Shown: positions 10,891 to 21,754 of the stretch, in pieces
Position numbering within the stretch: position 1 is the first letter of the stretch
Layout: the number at the start of each line of letters is the position of its first letter
Assembly: GCA_037349315.1 (NCBI GenBank)
Contig: JBAIAC010000042.1
Coordinates: 1,054,001 to 1,118,000 of the forward strand
Length of the DNA stretch: 64,000 nucleotides
Direction of reading: 5' to 3'
From: Chelydra serpentina
Lineage: Eukaryota > Chordata > Testudines > Chelydridae
The notes under the pieces: generated by a model
What the model saw: only the letters and a program-made list of their open reading frames with translations
Told to the model about the DNA's origin: nothing
Databases searched by the model: none
Position numbers and translations under genes: made by a program

Positions 10891-12199
10891 AGCAGTGGAA
10901 AACAAGAATGACACTCCACACAGACACCCCCCTCCCAAATAACACAGTCCTCTTCCCAATGTCTCCCCTTGGTTGCAGGGTTCACAGAAGTCCATAATTC
11001 GCACTCCAGGGTCTTTGTGCCACCTTTTCCCCAAGATGCAGGGGAGCGAAGGGGGCAAGGAGATGGTGTGGTACTGGTGTCTTTACTTGGATGGGGGCCG
11101 GGGAACTCGGCCCACTGCACTCTTCCCCTCTTGCCACATACAGGTTCCTTTCCTGGAATTATCTTCATGGGGGTCCTCCACAACAGCAGGTTTTGGGATT
11201 AACACCCCTTTGAGAGGCATGGGGCAGTTCCCCCCATTTCAGAGAATGGTCTCATGCTCTCTGCAGACTCAGGCAGATGTTTCTGCCTTGCTTACACTCA
11301 ATTCACAGTTCCAGTCTTTTCTTCCCCCAGGACTCAAAACTTTAACAAAAAACAAAAACAACCAAAAAACAGTCTTGGTAATCACATGACTCCAGGAGCC
11401 AGGGCACTAGTCAGGGTCGATAATGTTTATGCCTTAATCTGATCCTGATTAGTCCTATTCAAATAGACTCACTCCTGAGCTCTCATTACTCGGCCAGATG
11501 CATGGTTATAACCATGAGAGGTTTATAACTTTTTTCTTGCCAGGGCCCCCAACTCCATCTAGCTTGGACCCCACTCTCAATTAGGGAGGTACGAATACAG
11601 CTGTTTGACACCCATTCACAACCCTCCTAGGCTGAGAACACTTGAACCGTAAGACCAGCTGTAGCTTCCCATCGTGCTCTCAGCTACTCATGGAGAGAGA
11701 AGCCCACAGCCAGAGAACCTCCTTCCAGCTGGGGGGCCCCTCTCCATCTACTAGGCAGGCTCACTGCTGGGATCAAACTAAAACAGCCCTCTAGATTTTG
11801 GGATAAACCCCTACATAGCTTTGAGGATCTAGGCCTTGCTCCCTCCCAGCTCTGGGAAATCAACAAACTCAGGAGCATCTGAGAACAGGGGAGCTACAAA
11901 GTAAACTGGTTTACAACCTTCACCAGAGCAGGCCAGGCCTGAATTCCCTGGAGTCATTCAGAAGGGAAGCCACTCACCTGATTCATGCCTGTTTCTGTGA
12001 TTCCTGACCCCTTCCTATCTATCAGAAATCCCAGCAGATGACGGGCAGCCTAATCCTCCCCAGCAGTCAAATAAACTGATGTCATTTACTGAGACAAATG
12101 ATGAGCTGGTCTCTGAGCTGAACCTGAGGGGAGAGATCAGAAACATACTCTAAAGAATCAATGGTGCACTACAGAGAGCCAAGACTGGGATTAGAGTTT
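10891..12199. other. Repeat-derived or unassigned sequence
   Basis: No exon, RNA gene or element ends recognised. The block around 10900-11500 has the look of retroelement non-coding sequence, but no diagnostic motif supports a family name. Confidence 0.35.
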
Positions 12200-12207
12200 G
12201 TTGGAGC

Positions 12208-12712
12208 CAGGGCCGGCTCTGGCTTTTTTGCCGCCCCAGGCAAAAAAGCCGCCCGCCGCCCCGCCCAGTGGCCCCGGCTGGGGTGCCGGCGCGGAGAGCA
12301 GCAGGCCCCGCTGGTGCCCCGGCACGGAGTGCGGCAGGCCCCGCTGGCGCCCTGGCCGGGGCTCCGGCGGGGAGGGCGGCAGGCCCCGCTGCCCTGGCCG
12401 GGGCTCCGGCAGGGAGGGTGGCAGGCTCCGCGGCCCCGCTGCCCCCCCGGCTGGCGCCCCGGCTGGGGCTCCGGCGGGGAGGGCGGCGGGCTCTGCAGCC
12501 CCGCTGCCCCGGCCGGGGCTCCGGCGGGGAGGGCGGCAGGCCCGCCGCCCTGCTCCCCCAGCTGGGAGTGCGGCCGGGAAGATTGGGGTTTTTTTTTTAA
12601 TTAAAAAAAAACCAAAAACCCTTGAGCGCCGCCCCCCCCACCCCCCCTCCCCACCCCCACAGGTGCCGCCCCAAGCATGTGCTTGGTGGGCTGGTGCCTG
12701 GAGCCGGCCCTG
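12208..12712. mobile_element. Non-autonomous hAT-type element, TSD GTTGGAGC
   Basis: Terminal inverted repeats cagggccggctc/gagccggccctg flank a GC-rich body of 505 bp. The identical 8-bp duplication GTTGGAGC lies at 12200-12207 and 12713-12720. An 8-bp duplication with CAG-type ends is diagnostic of the hAT superfamily. Frames of 110-184 codons inside are GC-rich noise. Confidence 0.92.
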
Positions 12713-12835
12713 GTTGGAGCAAGAGGAGAGTGACTGGAGAATACTTATCTGATCAGTCAGTGCTCAGTGCGAGTCTGTCCATAGGTCCCAGGAACATTCC
12801 TGCAAAGGAAATAACGGAAAGTTGTTAAGCAAAGC

Positions 12836-12955
12836 TTAGACTTTAAGGCCAGAAGGGACCATCATGATCCTCTAGTCTGATCTCCTTTACATCGCAGGCC
12901 ACAGAACCTCACCCACCCACTCCTGTGATAGACCCAAATAATCCATTGGAAGGAG
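12836..12955 (-). mobile_element. CR1 3' end fragment
   Basis: Reverse-oriented match to the conserved CR1 3' untranslated end also seen at 15081 and 35155 (ctttaaggccagaagggacc, cacccacccactcctg). Confidence 0.8.
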
Positions 12956-13595
12956 TTCTGCAGTGTTTTTGGATGTAACCTGGAATGAAAGGGCTGTTTT
13001 AAGGTGTTGAGCATGAAGTAATTTTATCCTCCAAATTACTAATAGTTTGGAGAAGCACGGATTGGTTGGCTGAACCGTACCATTGCTCCTATTAATGCTA
13101 ACTCAAGAGAGCGACCCCTGGCACCGCTCCCTACACACTATTTTAGCCATAATGTAGCCTGGCTGGAGCTATGTACAATCCAGAGGTGGCCTTGGCAGAA
13201 TAGTAAAACACGAGGTGTCAGCTAACCAAGGAAGCTCGTTCCTGACCTGAGAGGATGGTGCAGAGACAAGAGTTCTCAAGTAACTCTGTAAACACATCCC
13301 TGAGATGGTCCAGGAACATCAAAGATAAAGGGCGGAATGGCAGGATAATGAATGAGGAGGTTTTGTTCGATGTACAAGGATAAGGACGGTAACTAACGCT
13401 ATCTAGGGTGTAATACGTAAGTTGTTTGTGTCAATGCTGAGAGTCTCCACTAGGGGTCAGCATTACACAGCCACTCCCCTCCTTCATCAAGAGCAGAATT
13501 ATGTTTTACGGGACTCGGAGCAGTTGCAAGGACATTGCGAACACTAATGGATTATCAGTTCTTTGCACTTATACACAACCAATCATCCATAGATC
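12956..13595. other. Stretch without a recognised feature
   Basis: Moderately AT-rich; no splice-compatible exon, RNA gene or element terminus identified on either strand. Confidence 0.4.
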
Positions 13596-13603
13596 CCAAG
13601 GTG

Positions 13604-14063
13604 CAGGGCTGGCTCCAGGCACCAGCCTACCAAGCACATGCTTGGGGCGGCACCTGGAGGGGGGCGGCACTCAAGGGTTTTTTGGTTTTTTTTAATTTAC
13701 AAAACCCCCTCCCTTTTTTTTTTAATTTACAAAAAGCCCACCGGTGCCCCGGCCGGGGGAGCGGAGCAGCAGGCATGCTCCGCTCCCCGCCGGCGCCCTG
13801 GCCAGGGCAGCGGGGCCGCCGGCGTGCTTCGCTCGCCGCCAGGGGAGCGGGGCAGCAGGCGTGCTCCGCTCCCCGCCGGGGCAGCGGGGCGGCAGGCATT
13901 CCACGCTCCCCACTGGCAGGGGGAGCGGGGCGACGGGCATGCAGCCCTCCCCACTGCCCCCCCGCAGTGTTTTGGCAGGGCGGCGTTGCGCGGGGGGGGG
14001 GGCGGCGCTTGTGGGTTGTTTTTTTTTTTGCTTGGGGCGGCCAAAAAGCTAGGGCCGGCCCTG
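13604..14063. mobile_element. Non-autonomous hAT-type element, TSD CCAAGGTG
   Basis: 460 bp between perfect 8-bp duplications CCAAGGTG (13596-13603 and 14064-14071). Ends are cagggctggctcc and gggccggccctg. The GC-rich interior carries short T-runs and is open in several frames by composition only. Confidence 0.92.
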
Positions 14064-14779
14064 CCAAGGTGCTTTGGGCGAGCCTGTTTACACCGACCTT
14101 AGAGATGATGAAATTAAGGCAGAGGCAATAACCAACACCCTGCCGTGTTCACATAATGAGTCAGTAGCAGATCTAGGAATAGAACCCAGGCATCCGGACT
14201 CAGTCCTCTGTTTTAAGCATGATACAACTTTCTCCCTGGGCTGGGTTTAAAATGTGTGCTCTGACCACTAGACCTCACTCCCCCAGCCCTGGGGAAACAA
14301 CTCTGGAGTCCTGAGGACCATGCTTCTTTTGTTAGTCCCAAAGTGAAACAGTAACTATCACACCGCAACCTACAAACCAGCAACTACAGTAGTAGAAATC
14401 AAATGGTTTGCTCTCCAGATGCTGGTGGGCACTTCACCCCTTCCCTTCACCCGGGGAAGAGGGAGAGACACATACTGCTCCTTCCTGCTCATCTTCCCCA
14501 CCTCTCATCCCAAGGGAAATTACATTTCAAAGTGATTCCCCTCTTCAGAAAGTTAAATGCAGTGGGAGGTTTTTTTGCCAATACTAAGAAACGTGACAGA
14601 GGAAGAGATGCAACACTGGAGATCCTCCTCTGCTCCACAAAATAGTCTTCTCTTGAAGGGTGGGCCCACCACAAAGCACAGCTCTTTATCAAAAGATGTG
14701 TCCAAAACTCAGTTTCAGTTACATAAAGATGAGAGTGCAACAGGACCCTAAACTCTGCGGGGTCATCAAGACACCAGAT

Positions 14780-16787
14780 CTATGCAGATAATTGTGTATC
14801 TAAATCCCCCTTCCTCCCCCCGCCCCCTCCTCGGGGTCTCCCCTCTCTCTCATCCCTCCCCCACCAAAGCCGCCCTTCCCTCCCTCCTCCCCCTCCCCCC
14901 CAGGGCCGCCCCTCTCCCTCCCCCACCGAGGGCCGCCCCCATCCCACCAGCTTTCCCCCCCGCCGCCCGAGCTACCGCCTCTCTCCCGCCTAACCCCCAG
15001 GGACACACCTCTCCCCCTCTCCCGCCTGTCTTTCCCCGCCGGGAACGCCCCTCTCCCCTTTCCCCCTCCCCTAGGCCACCCATAGACTCATAGACTCATA
15101 GACTTTAAGGTCAGAAGGGACCATCATGATCATCTAGTCTGACCTGCACAATGCAGGCCACAGAATCTCACCCACCCACTCCTGGAATAACCTTTAACCT
15201 ATGTCTGAGCTTTTGAAGTCCTCAACTCATAGTTTAAAGACTTCAAGATGCAGAGAATCCTCCAGCAAGTGACCCGTGCCCCACGCTGCGGAGGAAGGCG
15301 AAAAAAACCCCAGGGCCTCTGCCAATCTACCCTGGAGGAAAATTCCTTCCCGACCCCAAATATGGTGATCAGCTGAACCCCGAGCATGTGGGCACGACTC
15401 ACCAGCCAGACACCCAGGAAAGAATTCTCTGCAGTAACTCAGATCCCACCCCATCTAACATCCCATCATAGGCCATTGGGCATATTTACCGCTACTAGTC
15501 AAAGATCAATTAATTGCCAAAATTAGGCTATCCCATCATACCATCTCCTCCATAAACTTATCAAGCTTAGTCTTGAAGCCAGATAGGTCTTTTGCGCCCA
15601 CTGCTCCCCTTGGAAGGCTGTTCCAGAACTTCACTCCTCTGATGGTTAAAAACTTTCGTCTAATTTCAAGTCTAAACTTCCTGCTGGCCAGTTTATATCC
15701 ATTTGTTCTTGTGTCCACATTGATACTGAGCTTAAATAATTCCTCTCCCTCCCTGGTATTTATCCCTCTGATATATTTAAAGAGAGCAATCGTATCTCCC
15801 CTCAACCTTCTTTTGGTTAGGCTAAACAAGCCAAGCTCTTTGAGTCTCCTTTCATAAGACAGGTTTTTCATTCCTCGGATCATCCTAGTGGCCCTTTTCT
15901 GTACCTGTTCCAGTTTGAATTCATCCTTCTTAAACATGAGAGACCAGAACTGCACCCAGTATTCCAGTATTCCACACCCCTCTCCCCTTCCCTCCCTTCC
16001 TCCCCTTTGGGGCTGCCCGTCTCCCCCTCCCTCCATCTCCCCCTTTCTTCCCCCTACAGGGCCACCCCTCTCCCCTTCTCTCCCTCGCTACTCTCCCCGG
16101 GCCACCCCTCTTCCCTTCCCTCCCTCCCTCCCCGGGGTTACCCCTCTCCCCTTCCTTCCCCGTGGCCGCCCCTCCCCTTCAGGGCCACCCCTCTCCCATC
16201 ATGGCTCCCCCCCTCTCTCCTCTGGGGATGCCCCTCTCCCCTCAGGGCTGTCCCTCTCCCCCTCTGGGGACACCCCTCTCCCCATCCCTCCCTCCTTCCA
16301 GCCCCCCTGGGGGCCACCCCTCTCCCCCCCCAAGGCCGCCCTTCTCCCTCTTTCCTCCCCCCACAGGCCACCCCTTTCTCCCTCCCACCCCTCATTCCCA
16401 GGGCCACTCTGGGACTGGGTCTCTTCCCCCCCACCCAGGCCTGCCTTCCCGCTTCTTGTATCTGGGGGGCTGGGTCTCCCATTCAGCTAAAACACCCGCT
16501 TACCGATTCTTGGCGCAGGGAAGGATGTGGCAGTGGGGTTCACTGCCATTAGATAGCTACTTACTCAAATGCACGTCCCACAACCCTCGTGATCCTCTTG
16601 TCCCCAGTCCAGGGAGTGTCTTTGCCATAAGTTCCACTTCCTTAAAATTTCCTGTCTTTATATGTCCAGCTCAGCTCATTTCTGAGTCATTGTCCTCTGG
16701 GGTTGCAGGTCTCTGGCCTGGTTCCCCACTCCCTGTGTGCCATTGTACTGTCCCTCCCCCTGCCCCCAATCCGTCCGCTATGTACTG

Positions 16788-16790
<3 letters not shown>
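14780..16790 (+). repeat. CT-rich dispersed repeat, interrupted by a CR1 end
   Basis: Irregular copies of a cccctctccc-type motif occupy 14800-15080 and resume at 15967. They are followed at 16420-16790 by a non-simple tail. The same array plus tail occurs reverse-complemented at 25330-25890, so this is a dispersed element rather than isolated simple sequence. The CR1 piece at 15081-15966 was inserted into it. Confidence 0.7.
15081..15966 (-). mobile_element. 5'-truncated CR1 LINE (3' 0.9 kb)
   Basis: On the minus strand a 166-codon frame encodes the C-terminal end of CR1 ORF2 (KDEFKLEQVQKRATRMIRG, then SYERRLKELGLFSLTKRRLRG). It is followed by the conserved 3' untranslated region ending in the agtctatg-type tail at 15081. 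It lacks everything upstream, as usual for CR1 copies. Confidence 0.9.

Positions 16791-16822
<32 letters not shown>
16791..16822 (+). repeat. (AC)n microsatellite
   Basis: About 16 uninterrupted AC dinucleotides. Confidence 0.97.
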
Positions 16823-16831
<9 letters not shown>

Positions 16832-17620
16832 GTAATGTAATACTGTACACAGCAATGATGACTGTGAAGCTTGGTTGAGGTGGTGGAGTCAGCGGGTGGG
16901 ATATTTCCCAGGAAATGCCTTACTGCTAAATGATGAACTAGCACTTGTCTGAGCCCTCAAGGGTTAACACGTTGTTAATGTAGCCTCACACTCTATAAGG
17001 CAGCACGAATGGAGGGAGGCATGGCAGAGAGACACAGAGACACACACCATGTGTGTGTGTGAGAGAGAGAGAGAGAGACAGAGACATACACCCGGTGTGT
17101 GTGTGAGAGAGAGATACGCATTGCCCCTTTAAGTATGCTGACCCCACTCTAAGTACATTGCCTTTTTAAGTAGATCAGCAAGTTGAGACAGCAGCTGCTG
17201 CCAGCAAGCTCCCTCCGTCCTGAGCCCTGTCATGTCCCCTCACCCAAGCTCTGTGGAGATGAGGTACTGGAGTGGGGGGCAGGAGCTGGGGGAGGGGGAC
17301 ACCCTGACATTTGCACCCTTCTTTCCCCCCCCCTCTGCACAGCACGCAGGAGGCCCCCAGGAACAGCTCCAAGGCAGAGGGCAGGAGCAGCACATGGCAA
17401 TGGGGGGAGGGACAGCTGAAATGCCGGCAATTGATAGCCTGCTGGACAGCTGCCTCACAGGGAACTTAGAGGAGCTGGGAGCTGATAGAGGGGCTGCCAG
17501 TCCACGCTGGTTCCAAGCCCCCACCAGCTCACTCGAACGGGCTGCTCTTCCTGCAAGCAATGACAAAGCAGGCGGCTGCCAAACAACGATGTAAGGGAGC
17601 ATTGCGCAACTTTAAACGAG
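16823..17620 (+). repeat. Dispersed repeat block with GT/GA microsatellite
   Basis: Includes gt/ga-rich tracts at 17047-17112. The block 17130-17570 recurs in the same orientation at 24725-25150 at roughly 85-90% identity by eye, each copy touching the 5' edge of a LINE of the same family. No coding potential is credible. Confidence 0.65.
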
Positions 17621-17675
17621 CATGTTCCCTAATTGATCAGCAACGTAACAACATTAACCGTTAAGTGAGGAGTTA

Positions 17676-19200
17676 CTGTAACAGAAAATATGGAAATGGA
17701 AGCGGTGCTTAATAACTTCTTTGTTTTGGTTTTCACCAAGAAAGTTGGTGGTGATTGGACGTCTAACATAGTGAATGCCAGTGAAAATAAGGTAGGATTA
17801 GAGGCAAAAATAGGAAAAGAACAAGTTAAAAAGTACTCAGATAAATTAGATGTCTTCAAGTCACCAGAGCCTGATGAAATGCATCCTAGAATACTCAAGG
17901 AGCTGACTGAGGAGATATCTGAGCCATTTGTGATTATCTTTGAAATGTCATGGAGTACAGGAGAGATTCCAGAAGACAGGAAAAGGGCAATTATAGTGCC
18001 CATCTATAAAAAGGGAAATAAGGACAACCCGGGGAATTACAGACCAGTCAGCTTAACTTCTGTACCCGGAAAGATAATAAAGACAATAATTAAGCAATCA
18101 GTTTGCAAACATCTAGAAGAAAATAAGATGATAAGTAACAGTCAGCATGGATTTGTGAAGAACAAATCATGTCAGTCCAACCTGATAGCTTTCTTTGACA
18201 GGGTAACAAGCTTTGTGGACAGGGGGGAAGTGGTCGATGTAGTATTCTGAATTTTGTAAAGTTTTTTGATACTGTGTCGCATGACCTTCTCAGAAACAAA
18301 CTGGGGAAATGCAACCTAGATGGAGCTACTATAAAGTGGGTGCATAACTGTTTGGAAAACTGTTCCTAGAGAGTAGTTCTCAGTGGTTCACAGTCATGCG
18401 GGAAGGGCATAACGAGTGGAGTCCTGCAGGAATCCGTTCTGGATACGTTTCTGTTCAATATCTTCATCAATTATTTAGATAATGGCATAGGGGCCGACTT
18501 CCGGCCCCGCCCGTGGGTACTGTCACCTGGCGTCGGGGGCGGGGCCCCGCAACGTCTCCTGGTGCCCGGTAAGTTTGCCACGGGTCCGGGGCGGGCGGGG
18601 AGTTGCCGGTGGGTGCAGAGCAGCCACCAATTTTTCTCCATGGGTGCTCCAGCCCCGGAGCACCCACGGAGTCGGCGCCTATGGATAATGGCATAGAGAG
18701 CACACTTATGAAGTTTGTGGATGATACCAAGCTGGGAGGAGTTGCAAGTGCTTTGGAGATTAGGGTTAAAATCTTGGAGATCTGGCCAAACTGGAGAAAT
18801 GGTCTGAAGTAAATAGGATGAAATTAAATAAGGACAAATGCAAAGTACTCCACTTAGGAAGTAACAATCAGTTGCATGCTTACAAAATTGGAAATCTGGG
18901 GATCATAGTGGATCAGAAGCTAAATATGAGTCAACAGTGTAACACTACTGCAAAAAAAGAGAACATCATTCTGGGCTGCATTAGCAGGAGTATTGTAAGC
19001 AAGACACGAGAAGTCATTCTTCTGCTCTACTCCACCCTGATTAGGCCTCAACTGGAGTATTGTGTTCAGTTCTGGGCACCACATTTCAGGAAAGATGTAG
19101 AACAAATTGGAGAAAGTCCAGAGAAGAGCAACAGAAATGATTAAAGGTTTAGAAAACATGACCTCTGAGGGAAGACTGAAACATGATAACAGTTTTCAAG
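17676..19200 (+). mobile_element. CR1-like LINE, reverse-transcriptase part, interrupted
   Basis: Plus-strand frames at 17690-18250 and 18690-19144 encode LINE reverse transcriptase ([38 protein letters not shown], then KFVDDTKLGG with an F-V-D-D catalytic box, and LRPQLEYCVQFWAPHF). Stops and shifts show that it is dead. A hAT-type element at 18486-18683 splits it. The same family is present in the opposite orientation at 21755-24715. Confidence 0.85.
18486..18683. mobile_element. Short hAT-type element inside a LINE, TSD GATAATGG
   Basis: 198 bp with 14-bp terminal inverted repeats (cataggggccgact / agtcggcgcctatg, one mismatch) and perfect 8-bp duplications GATAATGG at 18478-18485 and 18684-18691. 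LINE coding sequence continues directly across the duplication. A right-end fragment of the same family is at about 60350-60372. Confidence 0.88.
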
Positions 19201-19551
19201 GAGGAGGGAGAAGAATTGTTTATGCTGTATTTTTTTTATTTTCACTATATTGACAAAGTATTGTTTATGTAATATGTATATTACAATGCTTAACGTGTAA
19301 TGCTGACACAATGGAGTTTTTCAACATTGCAACAGAATGGCGATGCCGCCTGATGCAATACGGACACTTGCTGTGTTACACTAGCAACTTTAGCTTTTCT
19401 TGATGGCTGTCTGGGGAGGCAATAATGCACAAGGCTCCAATATGGCCGGTGGGCTGTAGGCCCTGGGAGTGGAGCTAGGGTTGCAGATGCCTTGAGACAA
19501 GCCCCTGCTGCCCGTGTAACTGTTGGCTCGGTATTGCCCATGAGCTCATCC

Positions 19552-19756
19552 GACAGACTAACCAATGGAGTCAGCAGGAAAGGCGTGAGAAAGGGAGTAA
19601 GGGCCGCCCAGTGGGGCAGCGGCGGCAGCAGCAGGGGCTGCAGCAGCAGGATTCTGAATTTTACAGTCTCCATTTGGCGACTTCAGTGTAAAAGGGGGAA
19701 ATGTTCTGTACTGTCCTTCACCAGATCTGCACAGAATCCATACTTAGCACATACAG
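19552..19756 (+). repeat. Dispersed repeat copy (empty-site paralog of 28108-28639)
   Basis: Runs from 'cagactaaccaatggagtca' to 'cttagcacatacag' and matches 28108-28639 once a 324-bp insertion in that copy is removed. The single TTTTACAG at 19659-19666 is the pre-insertion target site. Confidence 0.82.
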
Positions 19757-20074
19757 TGTTCTTCAGTGCAGGCCCCACAATCCCCAGCAAGTGCCCACCA
19801 ACACGCCTCAGAACTAGCCCCCCCGGGCAATTGCTTCCATCCCCCTGGCAGTGGGAATCCTCTGTTTTCAAGTCTCAAAGAAGCCTCCGACCCCCTGGGC
19901 AACTTCTCTCAGTGGATATCCACGGGCATTAAAGCCGTCGTGGATGTTAAGGCCACTAGGCACCATTGTGTGAGTCTTGTTTGAGCTCCTGCATAATGTA
20001 GACCTGAGAATTTCACCCAGTGATTTAAGCATCCAGTCTTGAGTTCAACATGGAAAATCTGCTGCGTCTGTTTA

Positions 20075-20109
<35 letters not shown>

Positions 20110-20114
20110 CGCGC
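20075..20114 (+). repeat. (GT)n/(GC)n microsatellite
   Basis: A GT run passing into a short alternating GC run, a Z-DNA-prone purine-pyrimidine alternation. Confidence 0.95.
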
Positions 20115-20194
20115 TTGCTTGCTGCTGGACTGAAATATACATATGTTGCCAAGTCTCACAAGATAAATATGCATCCCTGCCTTTCAAAAACAAG

Positions 20195-20580
20195 CTTTCA
20201 CTAGCAACCCTAGGTGGTCGTTTAGGGCGCCAGGCTTTGGGGGGCGGCATTTTGCCGCCCTTGGTGGCGGGCGGCTGCCTCCCGGCTCCACGCTCGAGCC
20301 AGGAGGCAGGAGGCAGCCGCCCGCTTCCTCGCGAAGCCCTGCTGTGGCGAGGGCTGTTGCCGTGCCGCTGGGTCTCAGCTGGGCTGCGCGAGGAAACTGG
20401 CGGCTCGCCGCGGCTGACTCCTGACTCCCAGCTCCACGCTCAATGGCTGAGCTAGGGAGGCGCCGCGTGCGGGGGAGCCAACTGCCGCTGGGGCGGGGTG
20501 GGGCGTTAGCGGGGGGAGGGGGGAAGGCCTGGTGCAAGGAAGTTTCACCTAGGGCACGAAACTTCCTTGCACTGGCCCTG
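20195..20580. mobile_element. GC-rich transposable element with 19-bp flanking duplication
   Basis: The 19-bp cctgcctttcaaaaacaag occurs at 20176-20194 and 20581-20599. The insert ends with a hairpin of 13-bp arms (tgcaaggaagttt / aaacttccttgca), shared with the element at 21166-21606. The long duplication is more like retroposition than hAT insertion; the family is not identified. Confidence 0.7.
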
Positions 20581-21165
20581 CCTGCCTTTCAAAAACAAGT
20601 CCAAGCTGCCCCAAAACAAGCAGCTCGGTAAGAAGTGATTTGAGCTCCCGCTCCCCCACCCCACCCCCAGGCCAGCTGCCCATGAGCTCCTGGTTCCACT
20701 TCCCCTTTCCCTCGGCCTCTTCTCGTCTCTGCTCCCCCCCACCCCCAGTTTCCCAACCACGATCGCGCCTCTCCAGCCCCTCCCCCAGGCTCCCAACTGA
20801 GGCTCGCTCCTCTCTTTGCTCCCCCCCCTCGCCCCACTCTAGAAGCGCTAAGGAAACACATGGCCTGCAGGTAAAGCGCTATGCTCTTAATTTAAAAGGC
20901 CGGGTGTTGGGGGGAGAAGTAAACTGGCCTGTTCTAGTTGTATTTAAAAACCCGCCAAAGGCACAAATCAGAGCTTCCCACAGATTAGGTTCCTTTGAAA
21001 GAGATGGTTATGAAATGACTAAACCGCCCGTAGCCCAGCAGAGAGGGAACTCTGAGCCTTCCTCTGCACCACGGGCAGCCTGCCCCTCCCCCCACTCCAC
21101 CCCCCCCCCCCGCCCCCGCACAGATGCTAAGGCACATGAAAGTTGTCAGTACAGCATCGACATGC

Positions 21166-21606
21166 AGGGCCGGCGCTTCCATTAGGCCGCATTTGGGGGG
21201 CGGCAACTCCCAGCGGCAGCTGCTGGCGCCCGTGGAGGTAAGCTGCCGCCGGCGGGAGGCTGCCCCGGCCTGTAGGTTAGCTGCCACGGGGGGGAGCAGG
21301 GAGCCGGCCCCTGCCCGCGGGTTAGCTAACCCAGGGTGGGAGAGGGGAGTGGGGAGCCGTAAGCCGGCCACTGCGGGGGGGAGGGAGGCTGCCACGGCCC
21401 ACGGGCGGGAGGCTGCCTTGGGGGGATGGAAGGATGGCTGCCATGGGCGGGGGGGGTTAGCCGCTGCGGGCCAGGGGGTTAGCCGCCGCTGGAGGGATGG
21501 GGAGCTGGCTGCCGCGGTGGGGGGGGCGGCGTTAGCTGAGTGGGAGGTGGGGGGGGCGCAGGGCTGGTGCAAGGAAGTTTCACCTAGGGCGCGAAACTTC
21601 CTTGCA
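21166..21606. mobile_element. Related GC-rich element with terminal hairpin
   Basis: Begins near 'cagggccggcgcttccatta' and ends in the same 13-bp-arm hairpin as the 20.2-kb element. Clear flanking duplications were not found, so the boundaries are approximate. Confidence 0.6.
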
Positions 21607-21754
21607 CAGGTGTAGTGTTGGAAACTGCTCCCTATAGGAATGTGCTACCTGTAGCAGTTACTGATCCGTAATGGATTGTAAGAAACTGCTACCGTATGTA
21701 GCAAATCCCTACAGGTAGCAGTTTGTCCCCTGCACTCTTTTGTTGACCCCTGCA

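Noticed and set aside
12161..12752. Overlapping 110-184-codon Pro/Ala/Gly-rich frames
   Set aside because: They lie inside a hAT-type element with perfect 8-bp duplications; three frames are open at once.
13535..14131. 198-codon and related frames on both strands
   Set aside because: Interior of another hAT-type element; composition artefact.
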